A stretch of DNA of 37,649 nucleotides from Candidatus Lambdaproteobacteria bacterium RIFOXYD2_FULL_56_26 (GCA_001783715.1 MFNF01000017.1:83366-121014), one strand, 5' to 3'. Shown: positions 16,774-27,751, counted from the stretch's first letter. Translations and numbers: made by a program. The notes: generated by a model from the sequence alone, not told the origin.

Positions 16774-18041
16774 TCCGATTTTTGACCCTCGGTTTGGTCC
16801 GTGACAAACACCGAAGCTGGGGCCCTGTGGCCATGGTGGCCCTGGGGGTCGCCTTGTGCGTACTTTTGGAAGCTTGGATGTCCGGGGCTCGCAACAGCTA
16901 CATTGAAACCAACGCCCTGCTCAGCACCGGTCACGTGAAGATCCAAACCGCCAAGGCGATTGGGGACCACCAGGAAAAGGCCTTGGACTTGGCTCTGCTG
17001 GGGCTGGGGGATTTGGTGGGCGAGTTGGAGAAAAACCAACCGGACCTGGAATGGGTGCCTCGGGTTTATTTTGGGGCGTTGCTGGATGCCTCCCTTAACG
17101 AAACCGGTACCCAAGCGCCGGTTGCCGGGATGGGGTTTGCCCTCTGGGGGGGCAAAAGCGAGGTGGAAAGACTCAAGCTCCGGCAAAACCTGACCCAAGG
17201 CCGGTTACCGGTGGAGCCCAACCAAGCGCTGGTCAGCGACCGTTTGTTCAAAACCCTGGGGCTGCACTTGGGCCAAAAGGTGACGATGATCGGTTCGGAC
17301 TTTAACGGCTCCATGGCGGTGGTCAACCTTGAGGTGGTTGGGACCTTGCGCTTTGGGGTCGCCCAGCTCGACAAGGGGGCCTTGGTGATGAACCTGGGGG
17401 ACGTTCAAAGGGTGCTGGCCCTTGAGGACGGAGCTACCGAGCTGTTGGGCTTTTTTAAGGCCGGAAGGTACCTCCCGGAACGGGCGGCGGCGCTGGCGAA
17501 ACACTACAACTTGGAACACCATTCCGGGGAAACCCCTTTTGGCCCCCGGATGTTGACCTTGGAGGAACAAAACGACCTGGAATCTCTGTTAAAAACCGTT
17601 GAGGCCACCGGAGCCGCCACCACCTGGGTGTTTGTCCTGGTCCTGGGGGTGCTGTTGCTCAATGCGGGCTTGATGGGCGGGGTGCGGCGGTATGGGGAAC
17701 TGGGCTTGCGGCTGGCCTTGGGGGAAAGCAAAAGGCACCTGTACCTCTCCTTGGTGGCCGAAAGTTTGGTGGTCGGCCTGACCGGCTGCACCTTGGGGTT
17801 GGCACTGGGGCTGCCGTTTGCCCTGTACCTGCAAAACCACGGTCTGGACTTGCAGGGCATGATCACCGGCCAAACCGCCATGTTGATCTCCGACACCATC
17901 AGGGCGGAGGTGAGCCTCAAAACCTTGGCCGCCGGGCTGCTGCCGGGACTCTTGGCCCCGCTGTTGGGCTCCTCTTTGGCGGGGTTGGTTATTTTTGGCC
18001 GGGACACCAGCCAACTGTTCAAGGAACTGGAGGCAACGTGA
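16770..18041 (+). CDS. FtsX-fold ABC permease (LolC/E-like), second copy
   Basis: 423 aa. One N-terminal helix (about 15-35) with a SWGPVAMVALGVALC start, a long periplasmic domain (about 38-285), three C-terminal helices (about 290-310, 330-355, 380-405) and the coupling segment RRYGELGLRLALGESK. The periplasmic domain is larger than and different from the first permease, consistent with a heterodimer in which one subunit contacts a LolA-type chaperone. The GTG start overlaps the previous stop, and the gene's own stop overlaps the next GTG, giving two GTGA junctions in a row and tightly coupled synthesis. Confidence 0.9.
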   Translation: MIRFLTLGLVRDKHRSWGPVAMVALGVALCVLLEAWMSGARNSYIETNALLSTGHVKIQTAKAIGDHQEKALDLALLGLGDLVGELEKNQPDLEWVPRVYFGALLDASLNETGTQAPVAGMGFALWGGKSEVERLKLRQNLTQGRLPVEPNQALVSDRLFKTLGLHLGQKVTMIGSDFNGSMAVVNLEVVGTLRFGVAQLDKGALVMNLGDVQRVLALEDGATELLGFFKAGRYLPERAAALAKHYNLEHHSGETPFGPRMLTLEEQNDLESLLKTVEATGAATTWVFVLVLGVLLLNAGLMGGVRRYGELGLRLALGESKRHLYLSLVAESLVVGLTGCTLGLALGLPFALYLQNHGLDLQGMITGQTAMLISDTIRAEVSLKTLAAGLLPGLLAPLLGSSLAGLVIFGRDTSQLFKELEAT

Positions 18042-18778
18042 AAAAAACCTTCCTGCTGGCCCTCGCCCTTTGGGGACCAACCTTGGCCTGGGCCGCCACC
18101 CCGACGGCAAGGCAGATTTTGGAAAGGATGGACAAAAACACCTTCAGCCAAACCCAGGTTTCGATTTCCACCATGACCGTCCACGGGGAACGGGGGGACC
18201 GAAACATGACCGTCCAGACCTGGACCCAAGGGAAGGACCGGAGCTTTTCCTTGTACCTGGCTCCGGCCCGGGACAAGGGGACCAAGATGTTGAAACTGGG
18301 GGACAAGCTTTGGATCTACTACCCCAGCGCCGACAAGGTAGTGGCGATTGCCGGGCATATGCTCAAAAATTCGATGATGGGCTCCGATCTCTCTTACGAA
18401 GACCTGATGGAAAACAGCTCGTTGGTTGAAGCTTATGAAGCCCAGTTGGTGGGGGAGGAAACCCTGCTGGACCGGAAGGTCTGGGTGCTCGAATTGACCG
18501 CCAAGGAGCCAGAGCGGGCTTACCAAAAACGAAAACTCTGGGTGGACCAGCAACAGTACCTTGCCTTGCGCCAAGAGTTGTTTGCCCAAAGCGGGATGTT
18601 GCTCAAACGGATCGAGGTCAAAGAGGTGATGGCCACCGCCAAGGGCTGGTATCCCAAGCGGGTGTTGTTTAAGGATGTACTCAAGACTGGTTTGGGGACC
18701 CAGTGGCAGATCGAAGAGTTGGAACTGGACCCGCCCATTCCGGCCTCAAGGTTCAACAAATCCTCCTTGGGCCGTTAG
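18038..18778 (+). CDS. LolA-like periplasmic outer-membrane lipoprotein-sorting protein
   Basis: 246 aa with a clear Sec signal peptide (MKKTFLLALALWGPTLAWAA, cleavage after AWA). The mature part is beta-rich with WTQGKDRSFSLYLAPARDKGTK, LWIYYPSADKVV and KRKLWVDQQQYLALRQ, typical of the LolA-like/COG2834 group. These half-barrel proteins carry lipoproteins or other lipids across the periplasm and are often encoded beside FtsX- or MMPL-type exporters. At about 225 mature residues it is longer than classical LolA (about 180). The GTG start overlaps the permease stop. Its TAG overlaps the TAA of the convergent rhodanese-fusion gene by 4 bp (TTAG), leaving no room for a terminator. Confidence 0.87.
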   Translation: MKKTFLLALALWGPTLAWAATPTARQILERMDKNTFSQTQVSISTMTVHGERGDRNMTVQTWTQGKDRSFSLYLAPARDKGTKMLKLGDKLWIYYPSADKVVAIAGHMLKNSMMGSDLSYEDLMENSSLVEAYEAQLVGEETLLDRKVWVLELTAKEPERAYQKRKLWVDQQQYLALRQELFAQSGMLLKRIEVKEVMATAKGWYPKRVLFKDVLKTGLGTQWQIEELELDPPIPASRFNKSSLGR

Positions 18779-19605
18779 GAGCTGTGCTGCCGGAAGTATC
18801 GGTCCGCCTCGATTTTGAGCAGGTCCAGGTGGGTGCATTCCTCCTCGGCCAAGTCCAAAAAAAGTTTTTCCGTTGCTGGGCTGAGGGCGGTTTGGGAAAG
18901 GCGCATGTAAAGGTCAAAGGCCTGGGCTTCGATCCCCATGGCAAAGTCAAAGACATCTTCAGGTAGGTTCAAGAACAGTTCCATCTCTTTGCAAACCGCA
19001 CTCACCTGGGCCCCGGATTCAACCAGTTGGCCATGTTTGGGGTTGAACTTGGGTCCTTGGGGCCTAGTGGAACTGGCGGCCAAGGCGGCCTTGTGCCGTT
19101 CTTCAAATTCCACCAGATGGGACAGCAGTTTGGCGCAGATCGGGTTGGGAACCCGCAGGGAGAGTTTGTGGTAAAGCCTGCCCAGGCCGTCTTCCATCGC
19201 AAAGGCGAGGCTCAAGGCATCCTCGAACTCCGCTTCCGGCTCCAGCAGGGTGAGGTGTTGCTCGTAGGGGCCTTTGGCCCGCAGGCCCGACCAGACCAAG
19301 TACCCGCCGACCAGATTTTTGACTTCCGTGATCCCTTGGCTGGCTAGCCATTGGCAAGCGGCCAGACTCCTACTGCCCGCCCGGCAATAGACCAGATAAC
19401 TCTTGTGGGCCGACAGGGACACGTTGCCTTTGAGCAGTTCGGGCAGAGGCAGCAGCCGGGCCCCGGCAATGTGCCCTTCTTTGTATTCGGCCGGTTGGCG
19501 AACATCAAGGATCTCGTAGGTTCCCAAAGGCCGCTGTTCCAAAAAGGCCGCAGCTTCGGGAACCGTGACGTTCTTAACGTTGCCGACGATCTGATTCCAT
19601 TGCAC
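18775..19605 (-). CDS. Rhodanese-rubrerythrin-like (ferritin-like di-iron) fusion protein
   Basis: 276 aa, cytoplasmic. Residues 1-110 are a rhodanese domain with catalytic C74 in the loop YCRAGSRS and the DVRQPAEYKEGHIAGA signature, expected to carry a persulfide. Residues about 125-270 are a four-helix ferritin-like domain with a full di-iron set: E138 (AMED), E168 and H171 (FEERH), E226 (GIEAQ), E256 and H259 (EEECTH). No rubredoxin-type CxxC domain is present. Similar fusions in anaerobes are thought to link sulfane sulfur or peroxide handling; the exact reaction is unproven. The GTG start at 19605 is supported by AGAGGTG 5-6 nt upstream. It lies beside trxC, which could supply reducing power. 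Confidence 0.88.
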   Translation of the reverse strand: MQWNQIVGNVKNVTVPEAAAFLEQRPLGTYEILDVRQPAEYKEGHIAGARLLPLPELLKGNVSLSAHKSYLVYCRAGSRSLAACQWLASQGITEVKNLVGGYLVWSGLRAKGPYEQHLTLLEPEAEFEDALSLAFAMEDGLGRLYHKLSLRVPNPICAKLLSHLVEFEERHKAALAASSTRPQGPKFNPKHGQLVESGAQVSAVCKEMELFLNLPEDVFDFAMGIEAQAFDLYMRLSQTALSPATEKLFLDLAEEECTHLDLLKIEADRYFRQHSS

Positions 19606-19641
19606 GAAGCACCTCTGGCCAAACGGAGAACGACTGGACGA

Positions 19642-19654
19642 ATCTGTCCCAGAT
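19642..19654. promoter_or_regulatory. Short dyad at the predicted transcription start of the rhodanese fusion
   Basis: ATCTG-TCC-CAGAT is a perfect 5-3-5 inverted repeat. It sits just downstream of the proposed -10 (19662-19667), about where transcription would begin, a usual place for a repressor operator. It is short enough to occur by chance. Confidence 0.35.
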
Positions 19655-19661
19655 CGGCTCC

Positions 19662-19691
19662 AGTATAGCGTAGGAGGGAAGAGAAGAACAA
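19662..19691 (-). promoter_or_regulatory. Sigma70-type promoter for the rhodanese fusion
   Basis: On the minus strand TTGTTC (19691-19686) and TATACT (19667-19662) are separated by 18 bp. The predicted start is near 19655, giving a 5' leader of about 50 nt before GTG 19605. Confidence 0.5.
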
Positions 19692-19721
19692 GGTAAAACT
19701 ACGGATCAAAACAACGGCTTT

Positions 19722-20150
19722 TCACTTGAGGTGCTGTTCGATCCAGCTTTCCAACTGCAACAGCGACATGGCCCCGCTGATTTGGGCCAATTCCTCGCCC
19801 CCCTGGAGCAGGACCAGGGTGGGGATCGAGCGGATCAAAAAGCGGGTGGACAGCTCCCGTTCCGCTTCGGTGTCCACCTTGCCGACCCGAATTTTGGGTT
19901 CCCACCTTTGGGCCGCCTGTTCCAAAATGGGTGCCATCATTTTGCAGGGGCCGCACCAGTCGGCCCAGAAGTCCACCAGGATGGGGACCTCCCCGCCTAC
20001 CTGGGCGATGAAGTTGGACTGGGTCAGAGTCAGGGGCTTGCCGGTGAAAATTTGGGCCTTGCAGGTGCCGCATTTGGCCAGATGGGCCGGTTTGTGGTTG
20101 GGGATGCGGTTTTTGGTGCCACATTGCGGGCAAGGGACAATCTGGTTCAT
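19722..20150 (-). CDS. trxC: Thioredoxin 2 with N-terminal zinc ribbon
   Basis: A 142-aa TrxC-type thioredoxin. Residues 1-35 hold a zinc ribbon with C7/C10 (CPQC) and C27/C30 (CGTC); the zinc tunes redox potential and can be released by oxidation. Residues 40-142 are a complete thioredoxin fold with the active site WCGPCK (C66/C69) and the cis-proline in RSIPT. It is a general cytoplasmic disulfide reductase, in several bacteria part of the peroxide response. GGAGG precedes ATG 20150 by about 4 nt. It has its own promoter with a dyad in the spacer (separate entries), is divergent from the FmdB-type gene and lies upstream of the rhodanese fusion on the same strand. Confidence 0.95.
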   Translation of the reverse strand: MNQIVPCPQCGTKNRIPNHKPAHLAKCGTCKAQIFTGKPLTLTQSNFIAQVGGEVPILVDFWADWCGPCKMMAPILEQAAQRWEPKIRVGKVDTEAERELSTRFLIRSIPTLVLLQGGEELAQISGAMSLLQLESWIEQHLK

Positions 20151-20183
20151 AGGCCTCCAACATAAATGATCTTCCTTGGGTTG

Positions 20184-20212
20184 AATATAGCGGCAAATCT
20201 TTGCCCTGTGAA
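20184..20212 (-). promoter_or_regulatory. Sigma70 promoter of trxC
   Basis: On the minus strand TTCACA (20212-20207) and TATATT (20189-20184) are separated by exactly 17 bp; each hexamer matches consensus at five of six positions. Predicted start near 20177, about 27 nt before the ATG. Confidence 0.65.
20192..20205. promoter_or_regulatory. Perfect 14-bp dyad inside the trxC promoter spacer
   Basis: GGCAAA-TC-TTTGCC lies wholly between the -35 and -10 of trxC. A protein bound here would block or remodel RNA polymerase binding, so it is a good operator candidate. The regulator is not in the window. Confidence 0.5.
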
Positions 20213-20255
20213 TCCCTGGTTTGGGAAAGAATTTTTGGGGCGCTAGAAAAAAGGA

Positions 20256-20284
20256 TTTACATTAGGGCGAAAAAATAATAATAT
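20256..20284 (+). promoter_or_regulatory. Sigma70 promoter of the FmdB-type gene
   Basis: TTTACA (20256-20261) and TAATAT (20279-20284) with a 17-bp spacer, in an AT-rich patch that contrasts with the GC-rich surroundings. The start should fall near 20291, about 30 nt before the ATG. Confidence 0.65.
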
Positions 20285-20299
20285 TCATATATCCGAATA
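20282..20299. promoter_or_regulatory. Dyad overlapping the -10 of the FmdB-type promoter
   Basis: TATTC-N8-GAATA is a perfect 5-8-5 inverted repeat covering the end of the -10 and the predicted start site. It could be an operator, but the AT-rich context raises the chance background. Confidence 0.3.
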
Positions 20300-20321
20300 A
20301 CAATTTATCGGAGCATCGGAC

Positions 20322-20528
20322 ATGCCTTTGTATGAATACCAATGCCCCAGTTGTGGGCAATCCTTTACCGAGCTGCGCAAGCACGATGAAAAGGACCGAC
20401 CCCTGTCTTGCCCCCATTGTGGCAAAGAGGTTTCCAACCGTTTGGTGACCGCTTCTGCTCTGGGTGGAAGCGAGGGGACAGCGGGCCGAGGGGCCGGTTC
20501 CTCTTGCGGGACCTCTGGGTTCCGGTGA
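20322..20528 (+). CDS. FmdB-family zinc-ribbon small protein
   Basis: 68 aa beginning MPLYEYQC, the FmdB/CxxC_CXXC_SSSS family start. C8/C11 (CPSC) and C30/C33 (CPHC) form a zinc ribbon. A Gly/Ser-rich tail with one more Cys (C62) is also family-typical. The family is named after a putative regulator of formamidase genes, but its molecular role is unproven. GGAG lies 8 nt before the ATG. It is monocistronic: its own promoter upstream and a strong intrinsic terminator about 45 bp after the stop. Confidence 0.9.
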   Translation: MPLYEYQCPSCGQSFTELRKHDEKDRPLSCPHCGKEVSNRLVTASALGGSEGTAGRGAGSSCGTSGFR

Positions 20529-20570
20529 GGCTAACCGCCACAGAGCCAGGCTGGCTTTGCTAAAAAGAAT

Positions 20571-20612
20571 AGCCCCGGCGCTTGACCTGCCAAGCTCCGG
20601 GGCTTTTTTTTT
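20571..20612 (+). terminator. Strong Rho-independent terminator after the FmdB-type gene
   Basis: AGCCCCGG (20571-20578) pairs with CCGGGGCT (20597-20604). Inside, after a c/t mismatch, GCTTG pairs with CAAGC around a 6-nt loop. A run of T to 20612 follows directly. An A-run before the stem could let it act in both directions. Confidence 0.88.
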
Positions 20613-20649
20613 GCCTTTTTCCCAAGAACGTGCCCGGCACAGCGGCCCC

Positions 20650-20679
20650 TTGAAGGAATCCGGTCCAAGGGAGTATCCT
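20650..20679 (+). promoter_or_regulatory. Possible promoter of alanine dehydrogenase
   Basis: TTGAAG (20650-20655) and TATCCT (20674-20679) with an 18-bp spacer, each four of six to consensus. It lies between the FmdB terminator and the ald start, so a promoter is expected here. Confidence 0.42.
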
Positions 20680-20711
20680 GGAGCCAACCTCACCTCAACC
20701 CCAATGCCACC

Positions 20712-21752
20712 ATGATCTTAGGGATACCCAAAGAAACCAAGACCGCCGAAAGAAGAGTCGCCTTGATCCCCCAGGACTGCGCCCGGCTGGTCGCCGCCGG
20801 AGCCAAAGTGTTGATGGAAGAGGGGGCCGGTCGGTCCGCCGGGTTTAAAGATGCCTTGTACTTGCAGTCAGGGGTTTCTCTGGTCCCAGGGCCGGAGCCC
20901 CTGTTTGCCCAGGCGGAACTGATCGTCAAGGTCAAGGAACCTCAGGCGCAAGAGCTGGAGCGGCTGGAAAAACGGCACCTGTTGTTTTGTTACCTCCACC
21001 TGGGTGGCAATCCGAACTTGACCCAAGCCTTGCTGGACAAAGGGCTGACCGCCTACGGCTTTGAGACGGTTGGCCAAGCGGGGCAGACCCCGCTGTTGGC
21101 CCCCATGTCGGCGATTGCCGGGAGGCTGGCGGTGCAGCTGGGGGCCAGATTTCTGATGGCCGCCCAAGGGGGCAGGGGGACTTTGCTGGGCGGGACCTTG
21201 GACCATCCGGGCGGAGAAGTGCTGGTGCTGGGGGCCGGGATTGCCGGGACCGAAGCCGCCGCTTTGGCTTGGGGCATGGGGGCCCGGGTGCAGGTCCTGG
21301 ACCTGCGGCCCGAGGCCTTGGACCGACTGGTGGCCAGACTGCCGGGGGTGGCGGTGGAGGTTGCCGGGCCGGGGCTGCTCGAAAGGTTCTTGCCCCAAAC
21401 CGATCTATTGGTGGGCGCAGTTTACCTCAAGGGCCGCAAGGCACCCAGGGTGGTCAGCACCCAGCAGATGGGCCTGATGCCCAAAGGGGCGGTGGCGGTG
21501 GACATCTCCATTGACCAGGGGGGCTGTTTTGAAACCTCCCGCCCTTGTACCCATGAATCCCCCACCTACCTGGAACAGGGGGTGATCCACTCGGCAATCA
21601 CCAACCTTCCGGCCGCCGTGCCGCACACCGCTTCGGTGGCGCTTTCCAAGGCGATCACGCCGTTTGTGTTGCAGTTGTTGCAAGGGAAAAGAGACCTGGA
21701 ATTGCAGGCCGGACTGAACCTGGAGGCGGGGCAGCTCAGGATCGAGCTGTAA
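20712..21752 (+). CDS. ald: Alanine dehydrogenase
   Basis: 346 aa. NAD-dependent oxidative deamination of L-alanine to pyruvate and ammonia, or the reverse. It starts MILGIPKETKTAERRVALIP. Substrate and catalytic residues visible are R15, K75 (KVKEP) and H96 (YLHLGGN). The NAD Rossmann motif is GAGIAGTEAA (174-183), and the DISIDQGG active-site segment is at 264-271. NLPAAVPHTAS near 299-309 is also characteristic. It is about 25 residues shorter than usual (about 370): the chain stops after GLNLEAGQLRIEL and lacks the normal last helix, which may affect oligomer packing. Its stop lies 9 bp from the convergent response-regulator stop. Confidence 0.93.
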   Translation: MILGIPKETKTAERRVALIPQDCARLVAAGAKVLMEEGAGRSAGFKDALYLQSGVSLVPGPEPLFAQAELIVKVKEPQAQELERLEKRHLLFCYLHLGGNPNLTQALLDKGLTAYGFETVGQAGQTPLLAPMSAIAGRLAVQLGARFLMAAQGGRGTLLGGTLDHPGGEVLVLGAGIAGTEAAALAWGMGARVQVLDLRPEALDRLVARLPGVAVEVAGPGLLERFLPQTDLLVGAVYLKGRKAPRVVSTQQMGLMPKGAVAVDISIDQGGCFETSRPCTHESPTYLEQGVIHSAITNLPAAVPHTASVALSKAITPFVLQLLQGKRDLELQAGLNLEAGQLRIEL

Positions 21753-21761
21753 GGGAGCCGG

Positions 21762-22156
21762 TCACAGATGGACTCCCATCTCTTTGAGCTTTTTGTAAAC
21801 CAGATCGGGGGTGAAGGGCTTGACCACATATTGGTCGCACCCGGCTTGGATGCTGGTCAAGACCGTGTCCCGGTCCGAATGGGCGGTGACCATCAAGACC
21901 TTGACCGGGGATTTGACTAACATGGGTTTTTCCCCTTCCATCTCCCGAATCTCGATGAGGATTTCCGTGCCACTGCGGTCGGGTAGGCCGACATCAAGGC
22001 TGATCAAGTCGTAAGGCTCCCCTTTCAGTAAGGCTTGCTCAAACAGTTTGATCGCCAAGGTCCCGGTCTCGACTTCCTTGCACTCCCCATAGCTGGCGAG
22101 GATTTTGGCCATTTTTTTGCGGCTGACCAGCTCGTCGTCAACCACTAAAATCTTTC

Positions 22157-22160
<4 letters not shown>
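21762..22160 (-). CDS. Stand-alone response regulator receiver
   Basis: 132 aa, one receiver domain only: acidic pair D8/D9 (VVDDE), phosphoacceptor D56 (ISLDVGLPDRSG), T92 and K114 (VVKPF). There is no output domain, so it acts as a CheY/Spo0F-type phosphocarrier or by protein contact. An insertion between beta4 and alpha3 (about residues 74-85, EGEKPMLVKSP) lengthens it slightly. Its ATG overlaps the stop of the 1027-aa hybrid kinase in an ATGA, so it is very likely made with that kinase and receives phosphate from its HPt domain. Confidence 0.9.
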
Positions 22161-25240
<3,080 letters not shown>

Positions 25241-25300
25241 GAGAAAGAGGGTTTTGGGTTTGGCCCAGTCTAACCCAGGTCAAGGAAGAAACCAACCAGT

Positions 25301-25343
25301 AAACAAAAAGAGAACCGGCAGGGCCTAAGCATCGGCACCTGCC
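25301..25343 (-). terminator. Probable intrinsic terminator after the Cache chemoreceptor gene
   Basis: GGCAGG (25317-25322) pairs with CCTGCC (25338-25343). An inner GCC/GGC extension separated by one bulged base gives a 9-bp stem with an 8-nt loop. On the minus strand a T-rich tract (CTTTTTGTTT, 25310-25301) follows about 6 nt after the stem. It lies 34 bp beyond the chemoreceptor stop and separates it from the hybrid kinase gene. Confidence 0.55.
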
Positions 25344-25376
25344 AGTTTCTTCCGGCCCCCTCTGGGTCACAAAAAA

Positions 25377-27473
25377 CTAAAAACCGTCAAAGTCGTCACG
25401 CATCGGGATCTCGTGGGCCGGCTTGACCACCCGGTTGGGCTTGGTCCCGTGGGTCAACAAGGCAGGCTTGCGGACCGGAGCGGGGCTGGTCTGCACTTCT
25501 TTGGAGATTCTGGCAGCCGGAGCCGCCTTTTTGTTGTGGGCTACCGGTTCAAACTGGGCCGCTTCCGCCGTCCGGTTGACCCCAAAGTGGGAGGCCATCT
25601 GGGCCACCAGGACCTTCAAGGATTCCGCCTGGGCATTGAGTTCCTCTGCGGCGCTGGCCGATTCTTCGGCGTTGGCGGCATTGGACTGGGTGACTTGGTC
25701 CAGTTCAGTGATCGCCTGGGCGACTTGGGTAACCCCCATGGCCTGTTCCTTGGAAGAGGTCTGGATCCCGTTGACCAGCCCATTCACCTCGCTGGTTTTT
25801 TCCGCCGACTTTTGGGACAGGCCGGAGATTTGGACCACCAGACCGGCGACCTGGGAAGCTTGGTCCAGGATCCCCTTGAGCACCTCTTCCCCTTCTTTGA
25901 CGTAGGCTTCCCCTTGTTTGGCTTTTTGGTTTGATTCCTTGATCAAGCTGCCGATCTCCTTGGCTGAAGACTTGGAGGACTCGGCCAGCTTGCTCACTTC
26001 GTCGGCGACCACCGCAAATCCCTTGCCCTGCTCCCCGGCCCTTGCCGCTTCAATGGCGGCGTTGGTGGCGAGCATTTTGGTTTGGTGGGTGATTTCGTTG
26101 ATCACTTCGATGATGTCGGCCACCTTGTTGCTGGTCACCAAGATTTCGCTCATGGAGCGGGAAATCAGGCTCATCGCCTCACCGCCCTTTTTGGCGGCCG
26201 CTTCCGCCTGTTTGGATAAACCGGCGGCAGACTGGGCGTTGGTTGCCGATTGGGCCACCATTTCGGCCATTTCCACCACTGCTTGGGCGGTATTGGCGGC
26301 ACCGGAGGAATTGTTTTCCGCCTGGGAAGCGACTTCTTCCATGCTCGCCGAAACCTCCTCAAGGCTCGCCGCCTGTTCGGTTGCCCCTTGGGAGAGCTGC
26401 TGGGCCCCCGAAGAAATCTGCTCGGAGGCCGAAGCCACTTGGTCGGAGGCGCTGTTCAGTTCCCGTACGACCAAGCTGAGAAAGTTGACCTCGCCCCTCG
26501 CCACCCAGGCGATCAAGGCGATCACCGCCAACACGACCACCAGCGCCAAACCGGTGATCAGGTAAACCTGTTTTTCCAAGGCCACCACGGGGATGTCCAC
26601 CTCTGCCATGTCGATCTCAGCGAGCAGAGCCCAGTTGAGGCCGTTGACCTTGAGCGGGGTGTAGGCGGAGACCACTAAATTCCCGTTGTAGGCGGTGATA
26701 TGTTTTTCCCCGATTTCTCCTCTCAAAGCTGCTTTCGCCCCTTCGGTATCCACCTTGCCTAGCTCGGGATTTTTGAAGGAGGCCAGGACGGAGTGGTTTT
26801 TGGGGTCCAGGTAGGAGTCGGACCGCATCAACAGATCGGGGCCGATCAGGTAAGTTTCCCCGGTTTCGCCCATGCCGTCTCGGACTTGCATGATTTTATC
26901 GATGTCCTCCATGGGGACTTGGAGGGCCAAAATCACGTCCAGCTTGCCGTTGACCATCACCGGATGGGCGATAAAGGCGGCTGCATCGCCGTTGCTGGGG
27001 GCGTAGGATTCAAAGTCGGCCATGGCAGAGTCGCCTTTTTGCAACACTTCCCGTACTAACTTACCCAGGTTGGTGGAAGCATATTTGCCGTTGATCAGGT
27101 TGGACTGGTAGTCCGCTTCCTTGGCGACTGTGTAAAAAACATACCCGTCAGGGCGGATCAAAAAGAGGTCGTAGTAGCCATGCTCTTTTTTGTAGGCTTC
27201 CAGAAAACCAAAGTTGGGCTCGTAGTTCCCGTGAAAAGTTTCAACTACTTGCGAAAGCAAATGAATGTCCGCTTCCAACTGCTCCATGTAGTCCATGATC
27301 ATCTTCTCTTTGAGCTCCCGGACCGCCACCAAATGCTCTTCGGCGGAATGTTCCAAGGCTTTTTCGGCGGATTGGAGGGAAAGGTAAGACAAACCCAGCA
27401 ATGGCAAGATGCCGATCACTGCAATCAAGACCAACCCAATGGCCACTTTTTTACTGAAGGTCATTTTTTTCAT
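25377..27473 (-). CDS. Cache-type transmembrane chemoreceptor
   Basis: 698 aa. TM1 at about 9-29. A periplasmic domain (about 30-310) resembles Cache: an amphipathic first helix with [20 protein letters not shown], then [23 protein letters not shown] and [16 protein letters not shown], which are dCache ligand-pocket motifs. TM2 is at about 318-338. The MCP signalling region (about 350-640) has the normal tip [24 protein letters not shown] flexible tail ends DDFDGF, like the acidic-aromatic C-termini of tethered receptors. Small organic ligands such as amino or organic acids are plausible. ATG 27473 follows GGAGGGG about 9 nt upstream. An earlier start at 27551 would add a polar, non-family extension before TM1. 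Confidence 0.9.
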   Translation of the reverse strand: MKKMTFSKKVAIGLVLIAVIGILPLLGLSYLSLQSAEKALEHSAEEHLVAVRELKEKMIMDYMEQLEADIHLLSQVVETFHGNYEPNFGFLEAYKKEHGYYDLFLIRPDGYVFYTVAKEADYQSNLINGKYASTNLGKLVREVLQKGDSAMADFESYAPSNGDAAAFIAHPVMVNGKLDVILALQVPMEDIDKIMQVRDGMGETGETYLIGPDLLMRSDSYLDPKNHSVLASFKNPELGKVDTEGAKAALRGEIGEKHITAYNGNLVVSAYTPLKVNGLNWALLAEIDMAEVDIPVVALEKQVYLITGLALVVVLAVIALIAWVARGEVNFLSLVVRELNSASDQVASASEQISSGAQQLSQGATEQAASLEEVSASMEEVASQAENNSSGAANTAQAVVEMAEMVAQSATNAQSAAGLSKQAEAAAKKGGEAMSLISRSMSEILVTSNKVADIIEVINEITHQTKMLATNAAIEAARAGEQGKGFAVVADEVSKLAESSKSSAKEIGSLIKESNQKAKQGEAYVKEGEEVLKGILDQASQVAGLVVQISGLSQKSAEKTSEVNGLVNGIQTSSKEQAMGVTQVAQAITELDQVTQSNAANAEESASAAEELNAQAESLKVLVAQMASHFGVNRTAEAAQFEPVAHNKKAAPAARISKEVQTSPAPVRKPALLTHGTKPNRVVKPAHEIPMRDDFDGF

Positions 27474-27633
27474 TTGCCACCCCTCCCAAGAGGATTTGTC
27501 CGTTGGACCAAAAGACTGCTGCGTTGGTTTGTCCCGAAAACTCTTTGACAAGGTCGAAGGTCCGGCCCGAACGTTGAATCAAATCGAGGTCTGAGGCGGG
27601 TTCCCCCTACCGCTTGGTCCAATTGTACCGAAG

Positions 27634-27665
27634 TTTATAGAACTAATCCAGGATTTAGTTGTCAC
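27634..27665 (-). promoter_or_regulatory. Possible chemoreceptor promoter with MerR-like long spacer filled by a dyad
   Basis: On the minus strand GTGACA (27665-27660) and TATAAA (27639-27634) are 20 bp apart; each matches consensus at five of six positions. The dyad AACTAATCC-A-GGATTTAGTT (27641-27660, one bulged base) fills the spacer. A long spacer containing the operator is the hallmark of MerR-family promoters. The leader to ATG 27473 would be about 155 nt. Confidence 0.4.
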
Positions 27666-27675
27666 TTTATAACCC

Positions 27676-27685
27676 TGCCTAGGCA
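27676..27685. repeat. 10-bp palindrome TGCCTAGGCA
   Basis: A perfect palindrome about 10 bp upstream of the proposed -35 of the chemoreceptor promoter. It could be an activator or repressor site. Its core CCTAGG is rare in many genomes. Confidence 0.3.
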
Positions 27686-27708
27686 ATGACTTGAATTCCC
27701 GTTATTTG

Positions 27709-27751
27709 CTCTGGTTTTGTCTTTTGAAAAACGAATCAACCCAAACCAGAG
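27709..27751. repeat. 9-bp inverted repeat downstream of the DsrE-like cluster
   Basis: CTCTGGTTT (27709-27717) and AAACCAGAG (27743-27751) are perfectly complementary with a 25-nt loop. It lies 54 bp after the stop of the DsrE-like gene. There is no U-run on the minus strand, so it is either a weak terminator or a regulatory dyad for the chemoreceptor. Confidence 0.35.
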
